A stretch of 64,000 nucleotides of DNA from Sulfurimonas paralvinellae (GTDB taxonomy: Bacteria > Campylobacterota > Campylobacteria > Campylobacterales > Sulfurimonadaceae). Under the pieces are notes generated by a model. It made no database searches and was not told where the DNA came from. It was given only the letters and a program-made list of their open reading frames with translations. Below are positions 10,043 through 23,460 of the stretch, piece by piece (the first letter of the stretch is position 1; the number at the start of each line of letters is the position of its first letter). A program made the position numbers and the translations under genes. The DNA lies in contig NZ_CP041406.1 in assembly GCF_014905135.1 (NCBI RefSeq), forward strand, positions 1,364,001-1,428,000. The letters are read 5' to 3'.

Positions 10043-11221
10043 ATGATATCTACACTTAAAGTCAATCCAATAGACGAGGCCACGCTTGATGAGATAGGTT
10101 TTACATGGCACACAGATAGTGACGGCAGTAAATATGTCAGTGATGAACTCGTTCAAATTACACAGGAAGAGGCTGAAGCCTATTATGAAGTGGCCAATAC
10201 TCTCTATGATATGTATGTAGAAGCTGCAGAATATGTCATCGACAACAACCTTTTCTTTGAACTCGGTATCCCTTTTAATCTTATTGATATCATAAAAAAA
10301 TCATGGGAAAATGATGTCCATTGGCATATTTATGGTCGATTTGACCTTGCCGGAGGTATTGACGGAAAACCCATCAAACTTATCGAATTCAACGCTGACA
10401 CACCAACAGCCCTTTTTGAAACTGCTCTACTGCAGTGGGCAATTTTAAAATCAAATGAGATGGATGAGGCCAAACAGTTTAACAATGTCTATGAAGCTGT
10501 CAGTGAAAATTTTAAACGACTCATTACCCTCTTTGATGATACAGAAAAATTCAATGAACTTTATGACGGTTGGAAAATACTTTTCTCTTCTGTTGAAGGC
10601 AATGATGAAGAGGAAGCTACCACAAAACTGCTGCAGCAGATAGCAACGGACGCAGGCTTTGTTGCCGGATTTGAATTCTTGCAAAACGTGCAGTTTGACG
10701 ATGAGGGTATTTACGATAAAAACGGCAATCCTTATGAGTATTGGTTTAAACTCTACCCATGGGAAGATATTGCTACTGATGAACCAGAGCTTGCAACAAC
10801 ATTGACGCATATCATCCAAAATCAAAAAGTCATCATCCTCAATCCTGCCTACACCCTGCTCTTTCAATCAAAAGGGATGCTGGCAATCCTTCATCAGCTC
10901 TTTCCAGACTCACCTTACCTCTTACAAACATCCTTTACACCATTAGAAGGTATAAAACAGGTAGAAAAACCTGTTTTTGGCAGAGAAGGGGCTAATACAA
11001 AAATAATAGAAGCAGACGGCTCTGTATCAAATGAAACGGACGGACCATACGAAAACTATAAAAAAGTATATCAGGAGTTTGTAGAGTTTGCTGAAGATAT
11101 CCATAATGCAAAATATCAAGCGGGAGTATTTTTCGCCTATGAAGCTTGTGGTCTAGGATTTAGAAAAGGCGGTTATATTTTGGACAATATGAGTAAGTTT
11201 GTAGGGCATATGATAGTATAG
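10043..11221 (+). CDS. Glutathionylspermidine synthase-family ATP-grasp ligase
   Basis: The 392-residue protein looks like the C-terminal synthetase domain of glutathionylspermidine synthase. It shows an ATP-grasp-like core with KLIEFNADTPTALFET near residue 117, the KPVFGREGANTKI segment near residue 310 and the C-terminal FAYEACGLGFRKGGYI. The family forms amide bonds using ATP. Free-standing bacterial members have no proven substrate, so polyamine or peptide ligation is only an inference. An AGGAG-like site overlaps the end of the lipoprotein gene. Confidence 0.8.
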   Translation: MISTLKVNPIDEATLDEIGFTWHTDSDGSKYVSDELVQITQEEAEAYYEVANTLYDMYVEAAEYVIDNNLFFELGIPFNLIDIIKKSWENDVHWHIYGRFDLAGGIDGKPIKLIEFNADTPTALFETALLQWAILKSNEMDEAKQFNNVYEAVSENFKRLITLFDDTEKFNELYDGWKILFSSVEGNDEEEATTKLLQQIATDAGFVAGFEFLQNVQFDDEGIYDKNGNPYEYWFKLYPWEDIATDEPELATTLTHIIQNQKVIILNPAYTLLFQSKGMLAILHQLFPDSPYLLQTSFTPLEGIKQVEKPVFGREGANTKIIEADGSVSNETDGPYENYKKVYQEFVEFAEDIHNAKYQAGVFFAYEACGLGFRKGGYILDNMSKFVGHMIV

Positions 11222-11228
11222 AATATAA

Positions 11229-12407
11229 TTAAAAATAGCTAATCCACCAATCTTTTCGGCTGGCTTTTAAACCTGCAAACCAACGACTTGGATAATATAA
11301 AATAACAACAGCGCTTATCCATGCCAAATAGGTTGGCAAAAGTTCATAACCATAAGAGTATCCTGATGGTGTCTCTCCTAAAGGCGCTTGAAATAGCCAG
11401 CTTGCATCATTAAAAACATACAAAGCTAAAGCTATGCCACCTAAATGCAGTAGCGGTATATGTAGGATATAGAAGAAAAAAGGCACCTGACCAAAAACTT
11501 TTAATGGCTCAGACCATCTGCCTAAAGGTCTGTCCAAAAGACCCATGAGCATCATTGCCGAACCTAATAGAAAGAGAATGTAAATCAATGACGGCGGATA
11601 CTTTGTAAAGTTTAAAAAACTCATTATAGAGTACTCTAGTGTAGGATGAGGAGACCAGAATGACGGATCACCATAAATATTTCCCCAGCGAAGCATAATG
11701 GAGATAACAAAAAAACTTAATCCAGTAAACAGAAATACCTTTTTTCTATCGGCTCTTGGCAACTTTGTTACCGGTCCAAACAGATAACCCAATGCCATTA
11801 CGCCAATCCAAGGAGCTAGAGGATAGATAACTCTCAATTCAATATCACCGATATAAATATTACCAGGTACATGTAAGAGATGCCATATCCAAAAATAATC
11901 CTTAAACATATGAGGCTCGATACTGTCAAACATATTGTGTCCAAATATTAAAAATAGACTTATAAATGCTATGAGATATCTTGGAAGATAGATAATAACC
12001 GACATAGCAATCATAGCAATACCTATGGCAAAAAGAACTCCTACTTTTGGTTTATAGATAAAATCAGATGAAAAACACCAAAAGAATCCAACCAAGGTTA
12101 ACTCCAAAAATATCAACCAAATCCCTCTAGTCAATGCTAATGTTGCCAACTGTGATTTAGTTCTGCGTCCTGATGCAAAAAAAAGTCCGATGCCTGCTAA
12201 AAATATAAAAGTAGGTGCAGCAAAGTGTGTAATCCATCTTGTCAGAAACACTTCCATATTTGTCATAGCAAGATCAGTAGGAGAAGATAAAACAAAATCC
12301 AGAGCAAAGAAATCCCTCGCATGATCTAGCGCCATGATAACCATAGCAAGACCACGAAGAATATCTAAAGCTTCAAATCTTTCTTTTTTTTGTGTTAATG
12401 CAGACAA
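11229..12407 (-). CDS. DUF1624 / acyltransferase-like integral membrane protein
   Basis: This is a 392-residue polytopic membrane protein with about ten hydrophobic helices. Near the start it has RFEALDILRGLAMVIMALDHARDFF, the hallmark of the DUF1624 family related to heparan-alpha-glucosaminide N-acetyltransferase. The conserved DHxRD histidine is present. Such proteins are thought to acetylate sugars across the inner membrane, but the substrate here is unknown. The gene is convergent with the preceding ligase gene (7 bases apart) and stands alone between it and the rRNA operon. No TGCGTGAG octamer is seen in it. Confidence 0.8.
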   Translation of the reverse strand: MSALTQKKERFEALDILRGLAMVIMALDHARDFFALDFVLSSPTDLAMTNMEVFLTRWITHFAAPTFIFLAGIGLFFASGRRTKSQLATLALTRGIWLIFLELTLVGFFWCFSSDFIYKPKVGVLFAIGIAMIAMSVIIYLPRYLIAFISLFLIFGHNMFDSIEPHMFKDYFWIWHLLHVPGNIYIGDIELRVIYPLAPWIGVMALGYLFGPVTKLPRADRKKVFLFTGLSFFVISIMLRWGNIYGDPSFWSPHPTLEYSIMSFLNFTKYPPSLIYILFLLGSAMMLMGLLDRPLGRWSEPLKVFGQVPFFFYILHIPLLHLGGIALALYVFNDASWLFQAPLGETPSGYSYGYELLPTYLAWISAVVILYYPSRWFAGLKASRKDWWISYF

Positions 12408-12564
12408 ATTAAACTCTCATTATAAGATAATTCAATTTTATAATGTTTTTGCACAAAGAATAATTAAATGAGGCTGTAAAGTAATAGTAGTTGAGTAAGA
12501 GCTTGCTTAGTAAAATAAAAATTGCATTGATTCATTGAATAAAAAAAGAGAAAGGGTAAATGTG
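12408..12564. other. Intergenic region between the DUF1624 gene and tRNA-Asn
   Basis: This AT-rich stretch would hold the promoter of the leftward DUF1624 gene. A TATAAT read on the minus strand lies immediately upstream of its ATG near 12420 and another in the ATTATAAAATT run near 12440. It also receives the 3' end of the rRNA operon transcript. I see no open reading frame, no strong hairpin terminator and no repeat. Confidence 0.4.
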
Positions 12565-12639
12565 TGGCTCCGGATACTGGATTCGAACCAGTGACCAAGT
12601 GATTAACAGTCACCTACTCTACCGCTGAGCTAATCCGGA
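12565..12639 (-). tRNA. tRNA-Asn (GTT)
   Basis: Read on the minus strand this forms a complete cloverleaf. The acceptor TCCGGAT pairs with ATCCGGA, the anticodon loop carries GTT, and the T arm has GGTTCGAATCC. The discriminator is G and CCA is encoded. It lies about 27 bases beyond the 5S gene and is probably co-transcribed with it. Confidence 0.96.
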
Positions 12640-12666
12640 ATGTAAATACGATTAAATTGATCCGAA

Positions 12667-12783
12667 CTAGGCAGCGACCTACATTCCCACACCTGAAAGA
12701 TGCAGTATTATCAGCGATGAGAGGCTTAGCTTCTGGGTTCGGAATGGGACCAGGCGTTTCCCTCTCTCTATAGCCACCTAGAC
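12667..12783 (-). rRNA. rrf: 5S ribosomal RNA
   Basis: About 117 nt on the minus strand hold the typical 5S core, including CCGAACCCAGAAGCTAAGC-like bases and closing complementary ends (CTAGGTGGC with GTCGCTGCCTAG). It sits downstream of 23S and upstream of tRNA-Asn. The exact ends are estimated from the terminal helix. Confidence 0.95.
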
Positions 12784-12784
12784 A

Positions 12785-12830
12785 AGATCAAGTATAAACT
12801 CATCGTGATTGATGAACTTATATTTGATCT
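12785..12830 (-). promoter_or_regulatory. Long hairpin between 23S and 5S, probable processing stem
   Basis: Arms at 12785-12804 and 12811-12830 are complementary with a few bulges around a 6-base loop, beginning AGATCAA and ending TTGATCT. It lies just before the 5S 5' end. This is the position expected for an RNase III or RNase E processing signal. Function is inferred from location. Confidence 0.5.
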
Positions 12831-13029
12831 TGAAAGATCATATAAGAGTTGAAGTAACTCATTAAAATATCAATTGGTAAAGTCAACATACTAAAGAACT
12901 TCTAAAAGATTCTTCTTATTCATGTATTAGCACAGAAAAAAATTTAGTTTTTTTCTTGCACTCGCCCGTTAGGCATCGTACACTAAATAAGGTAGTGAAG
13001 CAACAGCGTTCGTAAGAACATAAAAAAAG

Positions 13030-15905
<2,876 letters not shown>

Positions 15906-16076
15906 ATTCTATATTGCGTTCACTACCTTATTTAATGTACTATCTCTAATACAACAAACAAGATTGAATGAATCCATTTTTTTGTAGTTATTTAGTTTAT
16001 AATTAAATCTCTTTAATTATATGTTGTTGACTTTAACAATTGTAATTTAATGAACATAAAAAGTTTAATTTTTATA
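15906..16076. other. rRNA spacer between tRNA-Ala and 23S
   Basis: This is an AT-rich internal transcribed spacer. I looked for a tRNA-Ile, which commonly accompanies tRNA-Ala in rRNA spacers, and found none. Only short A/T-rich inverted segments that could form processing stems are visible. Confidence 0.5.
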
Positions 16077-16152
16077 TGGTGGAGAATAGCGGGATCGAAC
16101 CGCTGACCTCCTGCGTGCAAGGCAGGCGCTCTCCCAGCTGAGCTAATTCCCC
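16077..16152 (-). tRNA. tRNA-Ala (TGC)
   Basis: This is a complete minus-strand cloverleaf. The acceptor GGGGAAT pairs with a GGAGAAT-complementary strand, the anticodon is TGC in the loop flanked by GCCT and GCAGG, and the T arm has GTTCGATCC. CCA is encoded. It lies in the spacer between 16S and 23S. Confidence 0.96.
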
Positions 16153-16295
16153 ATAACTGTAAAACTTTTTGTAGTGATTATGTCAAATGAACACAGATCA
16201 CTGAAAACTAAGCAAGCAAGCAGACTGAAGTAACTAATATCTCTGTGAGATTCTTTTGTGTTGAGCCGATCAAACGAATGATCGCTCTTTACTCT

Positions 16296-17815
<1,520 letters not shown>

Positions 17816-18123
17816 ATTGTTTATGAAAAGATAAATAAATTTAATTACTGATCTTTGCCCAAGATTTAAAAATCATTGGCTTTGTTAAGACATTAAGAGT
17901 GCTTAAGCTCTTAATGAATATAGTTATCTATTACTATAGGGAAACTAACTATATCAATAGCTAGAATTCAAATAGAATAGACGGTTGTTGTTTTATTAGT
18001 TATTTCTAAATAAGATTTAACTGATAGTTACATCAGTCTCTCTTACTTGCTTAGTTTTCAATGATCTCAAACGTCTTTAACCTTCCGGTCTTTAAACTTC
18101 AACTCGAAGTCTCTTCGTTTGTG
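17816..18123 (-). other. 16S leader region with perfect 9-bp hairpin
   Basis: This is the leader of the rRNA transcript between the promoter and 16S. A perfect hairpin lies at 17891-17916, with arms CATTAAGAG and CTCTTAATG around an 8-base loop. The remainder is AT-rich and would contain the 16S processing stem and any antitermination boxes, but I cannot identify a boxA with confidence. No gene is seen. Confidence 0.5.
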
Positions 18124-18165
18124 GAGGGGAATTATAGGGGGATGTTGCTTAGAAATCGCTTAAGG
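18124..18165 (-). promoter_or_regulatory. rRNA operon promoter
   Basis: On the minus strand a perfect TATAAT (18131-18136 on the + strand as ATTATA) sits between C-rich flanks. The bases after it, TCCCCTCC, form a GC-rich discriminator typical of growth-rate-controlled rRNA promoters. A weak -35 would lie around 18154-18159. It is about 310 bases upstream of mature 16S. Exact start is inferred. Confidence 0.6.
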
Positions 18166-18207
18166 TTTTAGGAAAGGAGGGAGAAGTTTCGAAAAATTTT
18201 ACAGATT

Positions 18208-18867
18208 TTAGAAAATCACTTTTGCATAGCCGGTTTCCGGACTAATTTGTACTGTTGCTGTTTCCGTTCCATCTGTTAATGAAATATTGCAATCTGATGT
18301 TATAAGCCTTTGTGTTGCTGCACTATATGGACCTGTCATTGTTGATTGGTCACCTGTAAATGGTCTACCTAAATAATCAAATGAAATTCTCATTCCAATA
18401 TTACAACCACCACTGAAAGAAATATTTGTAATACCGTATTTTTCACCTAGATTCAACTCTTTCATACCCTTAAAACCAGCATTATTATAATCTAATGCAA
18501 CTGTATTATTATATCCACCTGTCATTATTAAATTTGGATTTTGAGGGTCTACTGCAACTTCAGACTCTTTAGGATCTCCACTATATGCTCCTGAATCTGC
18601 AAAAATTGTATATGCAGGTTTATTGTTGGCAAAGTTATTATTATTTCCAAAAACTATTTGCCATCTCCCCATATACCAATTAGCATCACTATCATTATAT
18701 TTGTCATCAACAAGAGCAAGATGCTGTGTATATCGGATATGTGACAAGACTTGAACCGCCGCTTCTTGAACCGGATTAGTCTTTGTACGCGGTAGAATCA
18801 ATGCCGCTAAAATACCGATGACAACAATGACAAAAACTAACTCTAATAGTGTAAATGCTTTTTTCAT
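18208..18867 (-). CDS. Type IV pilin-like / pseudopilin protein
   Basis: The 219-residue protein has a type III signal (MKKA, then FTLLELVFVIVVIGILAALILP). The methylation-site Phe and Glu+5 are present, but Ala rather than Gly is at -1. The globular part is rich in Asn, Gly and Tyr, with a single Cys pair (CNIG and CNIS) that may form a disulfide. Such proteins build type IV pili, type II secretion pseudopili or competence pseudopili. It stands alone, 41 bases before a ComEA-like gene on the same strand, which favours a DNA-uptake role, but that is inference. Confidence 0.8.
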   Translation of the reverse strand: MKKAFTLLELVFVIVVIGILAALILPRTKTNPVQEAAVQVLSHIRYTQHLALVDDKYNDSDANWYMGRWQIVFGNNNNFANNKPAYTIFADSGAYSGDPKESEVAVDPQNPNLIMTGGYNNTVALDYNNAGFKGMKELNLGEKYGITNISFSGGCNIGMRISFDYLGRPFTGDQSTMTGPYSAATQRLITSDCNISLTDGTETATVQISPETGYAKVIF

Positions 18868-18908
18868 ATAGTAAGTATAGCTAAATAATTTGAATCATTC
18901 AATATGAG

Positions 18909-19157
18909 CTACTTTTTGCAGCTACCTACTTTTATATTTGCTTTGTTTTTTGCAATAAATTTCGAACCAATACCTTTAACGGCTGTCAAATCTTCTGCTT
19001 TTTTAAAACAATGACCTTTTCTGTACGATACAATAGCTTCGGCTTTTTTAGCACCGATACCTTTTAAACTCATCAACTCACTTTGATTTGCACTGTTAAT
19101 ATCAACTGCTCCAAATACAAAACTACATACTAATACAACTATGGCTAAAATCTTCAT
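18909..19157 (-). CDS. ComEA-like helix-hairpin-helix DNA-binding protein
   Basis: The 82-residue protein has a signal peptide (residues 1-17, ending in FGA) followed by a double helix-hairpin-helix domain. The motifs VDINSANQSELMSLKGIG and LTAVKGIGSKFI match the ComEA family. These proteins bind double-stranded DNA in the periplasm and ratchet it in during natural transformation. Two Cys residues (about 50 and 79) could form a disulfide. It lies just upstream of the pseudopilin gene. A DNA-uptake role would fit the over-represented octamer seen across the window. Confidence 0.88.
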   Translation of the reverse strand: MKILAIVVLVCSFVFGAVDINSANQSELMSLKGIGAKKAEAIVSYRKGHCFKKAEDLTAVKGIGSKFIAKNKANIKVGSCKK

Positions 19158-19209
19158 CTTAACTCTCCTTTTTTTAATTGAAAGACAGTATACAATAAAA
19201 TTTAATATT

Positions 19210-20415
19210 TTATGATTGTAATTTCTTTTTTAATATGATTTTACCACTTTCAACTCCAGGTTGGTCATATGTGTTTATATACATAAACTTTCCGCATAGA
19301 GATGTAAGAAGTTCATACTCATACATAAGTGATGCAATCGCACTCTCACAGACTCCATCTATGGTTATAACATCACAAGGAATATCATTTAGGTTTTGAA
19401 TGGCTTCTATGGTTGCATCTGCCTGACTTTTTATGAGTGATGAAAACTCCAAGTCGTTGAGATAGTCTAACTCTTCTAAACCTTCTAAGGTAATAGCAGG
19501 GATTTTCAAGTCATTATCAAAGTTTTCTACTTTTATGACGGTTACTGTTTTATCACGTCTGCCTTCAATGATGAGTTGAAGAAATGAGTGTTGGTCTATT
19601 GGGCCTATGATGCCAATAGGTGTAAGACCTTGTCTTGTGTTATTTATATCTATTTTACCGAGACTTTCTCCCCAAAGTTGAATGTACCATTTGTTAAAAC
19701 CCTCTAGACGGGAAGAGTATGAAAAAACGACATTGATGTTGAAACTATTTTTGTACTCTACTAAGAATCTGGCTTTTTTCAGAAGTCTCTCTTGTACATC
19801 ATCTTTTTTAATAAAAAAAGCATCATGCAGTTTTTTCGCTCCTTTTAAAAGTTCATCAATATCTATACCGACTATGGCAAGCGGTAGCAGTCCAACTGCT
19901 GAAAAAACAGAAAATCGCCCACCTACATTTTTAGGTATCTCAAATACTTGCATGCCATTTATCTGCGCATATCTGTTGAGTTTGGAATCATTTTCTGTGA
20001 CGATGACGGTATTTGTTTTATCGCATACTACAAGTGAATTTATATACTTAAAGATAGAAACAGTTTCAACAGTTGTGCCGGATTTGGAGATGACAATAAA
20101 AAGCGTATCTTGAAGATCAATGCTCTGAATCTTTGATTGAATGTCAATAGGGTCTGTCGTCTCAAGAAAAATGAGTTTTTTATCCAGCTTGCGTGAATGT
20201 TTTAGGTACTTGTAGATAGCATATGTTCCCAGTGTACTTCCACCTATACCGATAACAACGATGTTTGATTGTTTAACACTTTTTGCATACTCTTTCAACG
20301 GTGCAGTATCTTGAAATGGAAGATTATAGTACCCAATATCTTCTTTTTCCCGGACTATTTCACTAAAGATATCTTCATCAGATATAGTTGGATTAAAATT
20401 GTGGGTGTATTGCAT
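19210..20415 (-). CDS. pgi: Glucose-6-phosphate isomerase
   Basis: The 401-residue enzyme interconverts glucose 6-phosphate and fructose 6-phosphate. Visible motifs include IGIGGSTLGTYAIYKYL near residue 55, VISKSGTTVETV near residue 108 (phosphate-binding SIS loop) and the GGRFSVFSAVGLLP signature near residue 165. It is shorter than the E. coli enzyme (about 550) but normal for Campylobacterota. The start directly follows the galU stop at 20416, so the genes are co-transcribed. It supplies the sugar phosphate pool used by galU. Confidence 0.93.
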   Translation of the reverse strand: MQYTHNFNPTISDEDIFSEIVREKEDIGYYNLPFQDTAPLKEYAKSVKQSNIVVIGIGGSTLGTYAIYKYLKHSRKLDKKLIFLETTDPIDIQSKIQSIDLQDTLFIVISKSGTTVETVSIFKYINSLVVCDKTNTVIVTENDSKLNRYAQINGMQVFEIPKNVGGRFSVFSAVGLLPLAIVGIDIDELLKGAKKLHDAFFIKKDDVQERLLKKARFLVEYKNSFNINVVFSYSSRLEGFNKWYIQLWGESLGKIDINNTRQGLTPIGIIGPIDQHSFLQLIIEGRRDKTVTVIKVENFDNDLKIPAITLEGLEELDYLNDLEFSSLIKSQADATIEAIQNLNDIPCDVITIDGVCESAIASLMYEYELLTSLCGKFMYINTYDQPGVESGKIILKKKLQS

Positions 20416-21246
20416 TTATTTACCACTCTTGCCATAAAAATAGTTCGTAGCTTCTACAAAACCATCTACACTTCCACAGTCAAAACGTCTGCCTTTGAAT
20501 TTATACGCAAGTACTTGCCCCTCTTTTGCAAGTTGTAACAAGGCATCAGTTATTTGAATCTCTCCGCCTTTGCCAGGCTTTGTCTCACGCAGCACATCAA
20601 AGATCTCCGGTGTTAAGATATAGCGGCCGATGATAGCAAGATTTGAAGGTGCATCTTTTGGTTCTGGTTTTTCCACCATATTATAAACTCTTACAAGATT
20701 ATCATTGAAAGGTTCACCCGCTATAACACCATATTTATTAGTATCTTCTTTGGGTATCTCCTCTACTGCAACAATACAGCATTTATATTCTTTGTAAAGT
20801 TCTACCATTTGAGAAAGTACACCTCTCTCAGCATTATCACACAAATCATCAGCAAGTATAACGGCAAAAGGCTCTTCACCTATAAGCGTTTCCCCTGTTA
20901 GTATAGCATGCCCCAAACCCTTCATCTCTATTTGGCGTGTGTAAGAAAAAGTACAGCCGTTAATGACATTTCGAATCTGCGTGAGGTACTCTTCTTTTGC
21001 AGTACCTTTTATCTGATGTTCGAGTTCATAAGATATGTCAAAATGATCTTCAATAGCTCGTTTCCCTCTTCCTGTCACTATTGCCATGGTATGCAGTCCT
21101 GCTTCTATTGCTTCTTCTACACCGTATTGTAAAAGCGGTTTTGTAAGAACCGGCAGCATCTCTTTTGGTATGGCTTTTGTAGCCGGAAGAAAGCGTGTCC
21201 CGTATCCTGCTGCGGGGAAAAGACATTTTGTTATAGTTGTGCGCAC
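20416..21246 (-). CDS. galU: UTP-glucose-1-phosphate uridylyltransferase
   Basis: The 276-residue nucleotidyltransferase makes UDP-glucose from UTP and glucose 1-phosphate. The N-terminus has FPAAGYGTRFLPATKAIPKEMLP (the G-x-G-T-R-x8-K motif) at about residues 10-32, and later VVEKPEP-like (MVEKPEPKDAPS) and GKGGEIQITDAL motifs. Length is standard. It is between pglB and pgi in a leftward operon, so it likely feeds glycan building for the neighbouring glycosyltransferase and oligosaccharyltransferase. The octamer TGCGTGAG occurs twice, near 20584 and 20979. Confidence 0.95.
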   Translation of the reverse strand: MRTTITKCLFPAAGYGTRFLPATKAIPKEMLPVLTKPLLQYGVEEAIEAGLHTMAIVTGRGKRAIEDHFDISYELEHQIKGTAKEEYLTQIRNVINGCTFSYTRQIEMKGLGHAILTGETLIGEEPFAVILADDLCDNAERGVLSQMVELYKEYKCCIVAVEEIPKEDTNKYGVIAGEPFNDNLVRVYNMVEKPEPKDAPSNLAIIGRYILTPEIFDVLRETKPGKGGEIQITDALLQLAKEGQVLAYKFKGRRFDCGSVDGFVEATNYFYGKSGK

Positions 21247-21257
21247 TCTAAGATCCT

Positions 21258-23456
21258 TTAAATTTTCAACTTATAAACTTTTGCACTCGGAGAGAGTATC
21301 ACCGGTTCAAAAAGACTTTTGTCATAATTTTCCAACACCATCAATTGAATATAAGTCGAATTGTATGTATTTTCATCTACAATCAAAAAAGTGTTGTAAT
21401 TTGACATATAGATGACATTGATATCAGATGTAAAATTAACCAGCTGTACATCTTTATGCAGATGCATGCTTTTGTCATAGTATGTTCTTACAAAGCGTCG
21501 AATCGGCACTGTTTTATTGCCCAATGTAAGCATGAGGTTTCTTTTATCTAAGAAAATATTAGCTCCCAACTGAATTCTTTTTCCGTCATCCCTAAAGTTT
21601 CGGCTTACAAAGAAAAAAGGCTGTTTTTTCTGAGCACCATTCATAAGGTTAAGATTTGAAAAAAGTGTCACAGTCGGATAGATATTAACCATTCTAAAAG
21701 GCAGATAGAAATAGACATCTCTTGTTTTCTTTGGTAACTTTATGTCCGAATTCAAGCTCTTTAAGAACTCATTTGTATTCGTAAATCCATAATCTTTTGT
21801 CATCTGTTCAATATTTGAAAAGATTGTCAGATTCTTATCTTGTATCTCTTTTTTATGTTCTTTTTGAAATGTATATGTTTTTTCTGTGTACTCCACATCA
21901 AGGCGTGCCATTTTCGCTGCTTCGACTTGTGGCTGCGTGAGCATAAAACTGACTGGAAAATTCACACTACCGCTGTGTTTTCCACCATCTACTAACGTTT
22001 TTACATCTGCATAAAAGCGAATAGGATAACCGTAATCCCACCAAGAGACGACATAATCATTTCTATTTGCTTTTTTGCCGAGTTCATCCAAAACCTTTAC
22101 TTCATCCGCTGTAAAAACGGTCGGCACCTTATAGGCCTCAATATGTTTATAGTTTGGATAGAGAATGCCCAATGTAAGAATAGTCATCAGCAAAAATCTG
22201 ATACGATTAGCCTGAGCACCCTGCACACCAATCTGTTCTATAAACTTCTGCGCAATCTCAGTGATAATAAATGCAATACCAAAAGCCAAAACAGGCACAG
22301 CATAAATAGTAAAACGAAGCCCGCCGACATACGCTAAAAATCCCAGTCCTGCAAGCGGCAGTGAAAAGAGCATAATTGGCTTTTTATAGAGCAGATAGAT
22401 ATATCCAAATAAAGAGAGAACAAAAACAGTCTCACTTCCGCTTATACGGTTTGCAAAGGTCTCAAACGGAATTTTACCCGCTTCACGCACTGTCTGCATA
22501 ACGGTAAAAAAGTGCAGTCCCAAACCTTTTGTCTCGCTGCTCACATTGTTTCTAAAAACATACCCTTTGAGTTGTAGCCAAATAGGCTCAAGTCCACCAG
22601 AGAATAAAAATCCTATTACGGCAGCACCTAGAATATAAAAAAGATATTTATCATATTTTTCCTGCTTAAAAGTATAAAAAACGGCAAGGACAATGCCCAA
22701 GCGAATAAAACCGTCAATATTCATCATTGCGAGCATCATAATGGCCAACAGTTTATAACTGTAACCGCTCTTTCTGTCAAATATCAAAGTATAGGCAAGA
22801 ATCAAACCAAAAAATGAAAACTCTAACGAATAACTCTGCGGATACCACCAGCGATAGATAAGAATATCTATGGCGGTAATAAGTAAAAAGATATCTTTTT
22901 TTGTATCTATCGCCCAGATGATAGACCAGAGTAGAAACACAGGCAGAACGATATTAAGCATATCGGTATCATAATATCCTGCCATTGTACGGTTATAATA
23001 ACTCCACGCAATTGAAGCAAAAAGTGCAGCGATGAAGCCCATTTCAAGATTTTTGAGATCTTTGGCAATCAAAATAATAGGCACAACAACCAGTGAACCA
23101 AGTACCACCGGCAGATAAAAGATAATTGTCTCAAAAGAAAAAGGCAGTATCTTGGCAAAAAAAGCAGTAAGCTGTGAAGCCGCAGAGGTTACTGGAGAGA
23201 GATCGTTAAACTGGTGAAACTTATCAAAGTATTCTTTTGCATCGGGATTTGTATCGGTACCCGAGAGCAAGTCTCTGGCTCCTTCAGCCCAGATATAGCC
23301 GTCATTGGTATTTATCATAAACTGACCGTTATAATGAAACGGTGCATAATCAGCGAACTGGTAAACCCAGATAAGACGCATAGCGACGGAAAAAGTAAAG
23401 GCAATAAGAATATAGATGAGTGTTTTTTTATTATCAGACGAGGCACTGTTTAGCAA
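21258..23456 (-). CDS. pglB: PglB-type oligosaccharyltransferase (STT3 family)
   Basis: The 732-residue protein transfers a lipid-linked oligosaccharide to asparagine side chains in the periplasm. About a dozen membrane helices fill the first 430 residues, followed by a periplasmic domain with the catalytic WWDYG motif near residue 466. The first external loop has NDGYIWAEGARD, and a later loop has AGYYDTDMLN, both metal- and substrate-binding signatures of PglB. Length is close to C. jejuni PglB (713). It lies outside a recognisable pgl glycan cluster; only galU, pgi and one glycosyltransferase are adjacent. Confidence 0.93.
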   Translation of the reverse strand: MLNSASSDNKKTLIYILIAFTFSVAMRLIWVYQFADYAPFHYNGQFMINTNDGYIWAEGARDLLSGTDTNPDAKEYFDKFHQFNDLSPVTSAASQLTAFFAKILPFSFETIIFYLPVVLGSLVVVPIILIAKDLKNLEMGFIAALFASIAWSYYNRTMAGYYDTDMLNIVLPVFLLWSIIWAIDTKKDIFLLITAIDILIYRWWYPQSYSLEFSFFGLILAYTLIFDRKSGYSYKLLAIMMLAMMNIDGFIRLGIVLAVFYTFKQEKYDKYLFYILGAAVIGFLFSGGLEPIWLQLKGYVFRNNVSSETKGLGLHFFTVMQTVREAGKIPFETFANRISGSETVFVLSLFGYIYLLYKKPIMLFSLPLAGLGFLAYVGGLRFTIYAVPVLAFGIAFIITEIAQKFIEQIGVQGAQANRIRFLLMTILTLGILYPNYKHIEAYKVPTVFTADEVKVLDELGKKANRNDYVVSWWDYGYPIRFYADVKTLVDGGKHSGSVNFPVSFMLTQPQVEAAKMARLDVEYTEKTYTFQKEHKKEIQDKNLTIFSNIEQMTKDYGFTNTNEFLKSLNSDIKLPKKTRDVYFYLPFRMVNIYPTVTLFSNLNLMNGAQKKQPFFFVSRNFRDDGKRIQLGANIFLDKRNLMLTLGNKTVPIRRFVRTYYDKSMHLHKDVQLVNFTSDINVIYMSNYNTFLIVDENTYNSTYIQLMVLENYDKSLFEPVILSPSAKVYKLKI

Positions 23457-23460
23457 GTTT

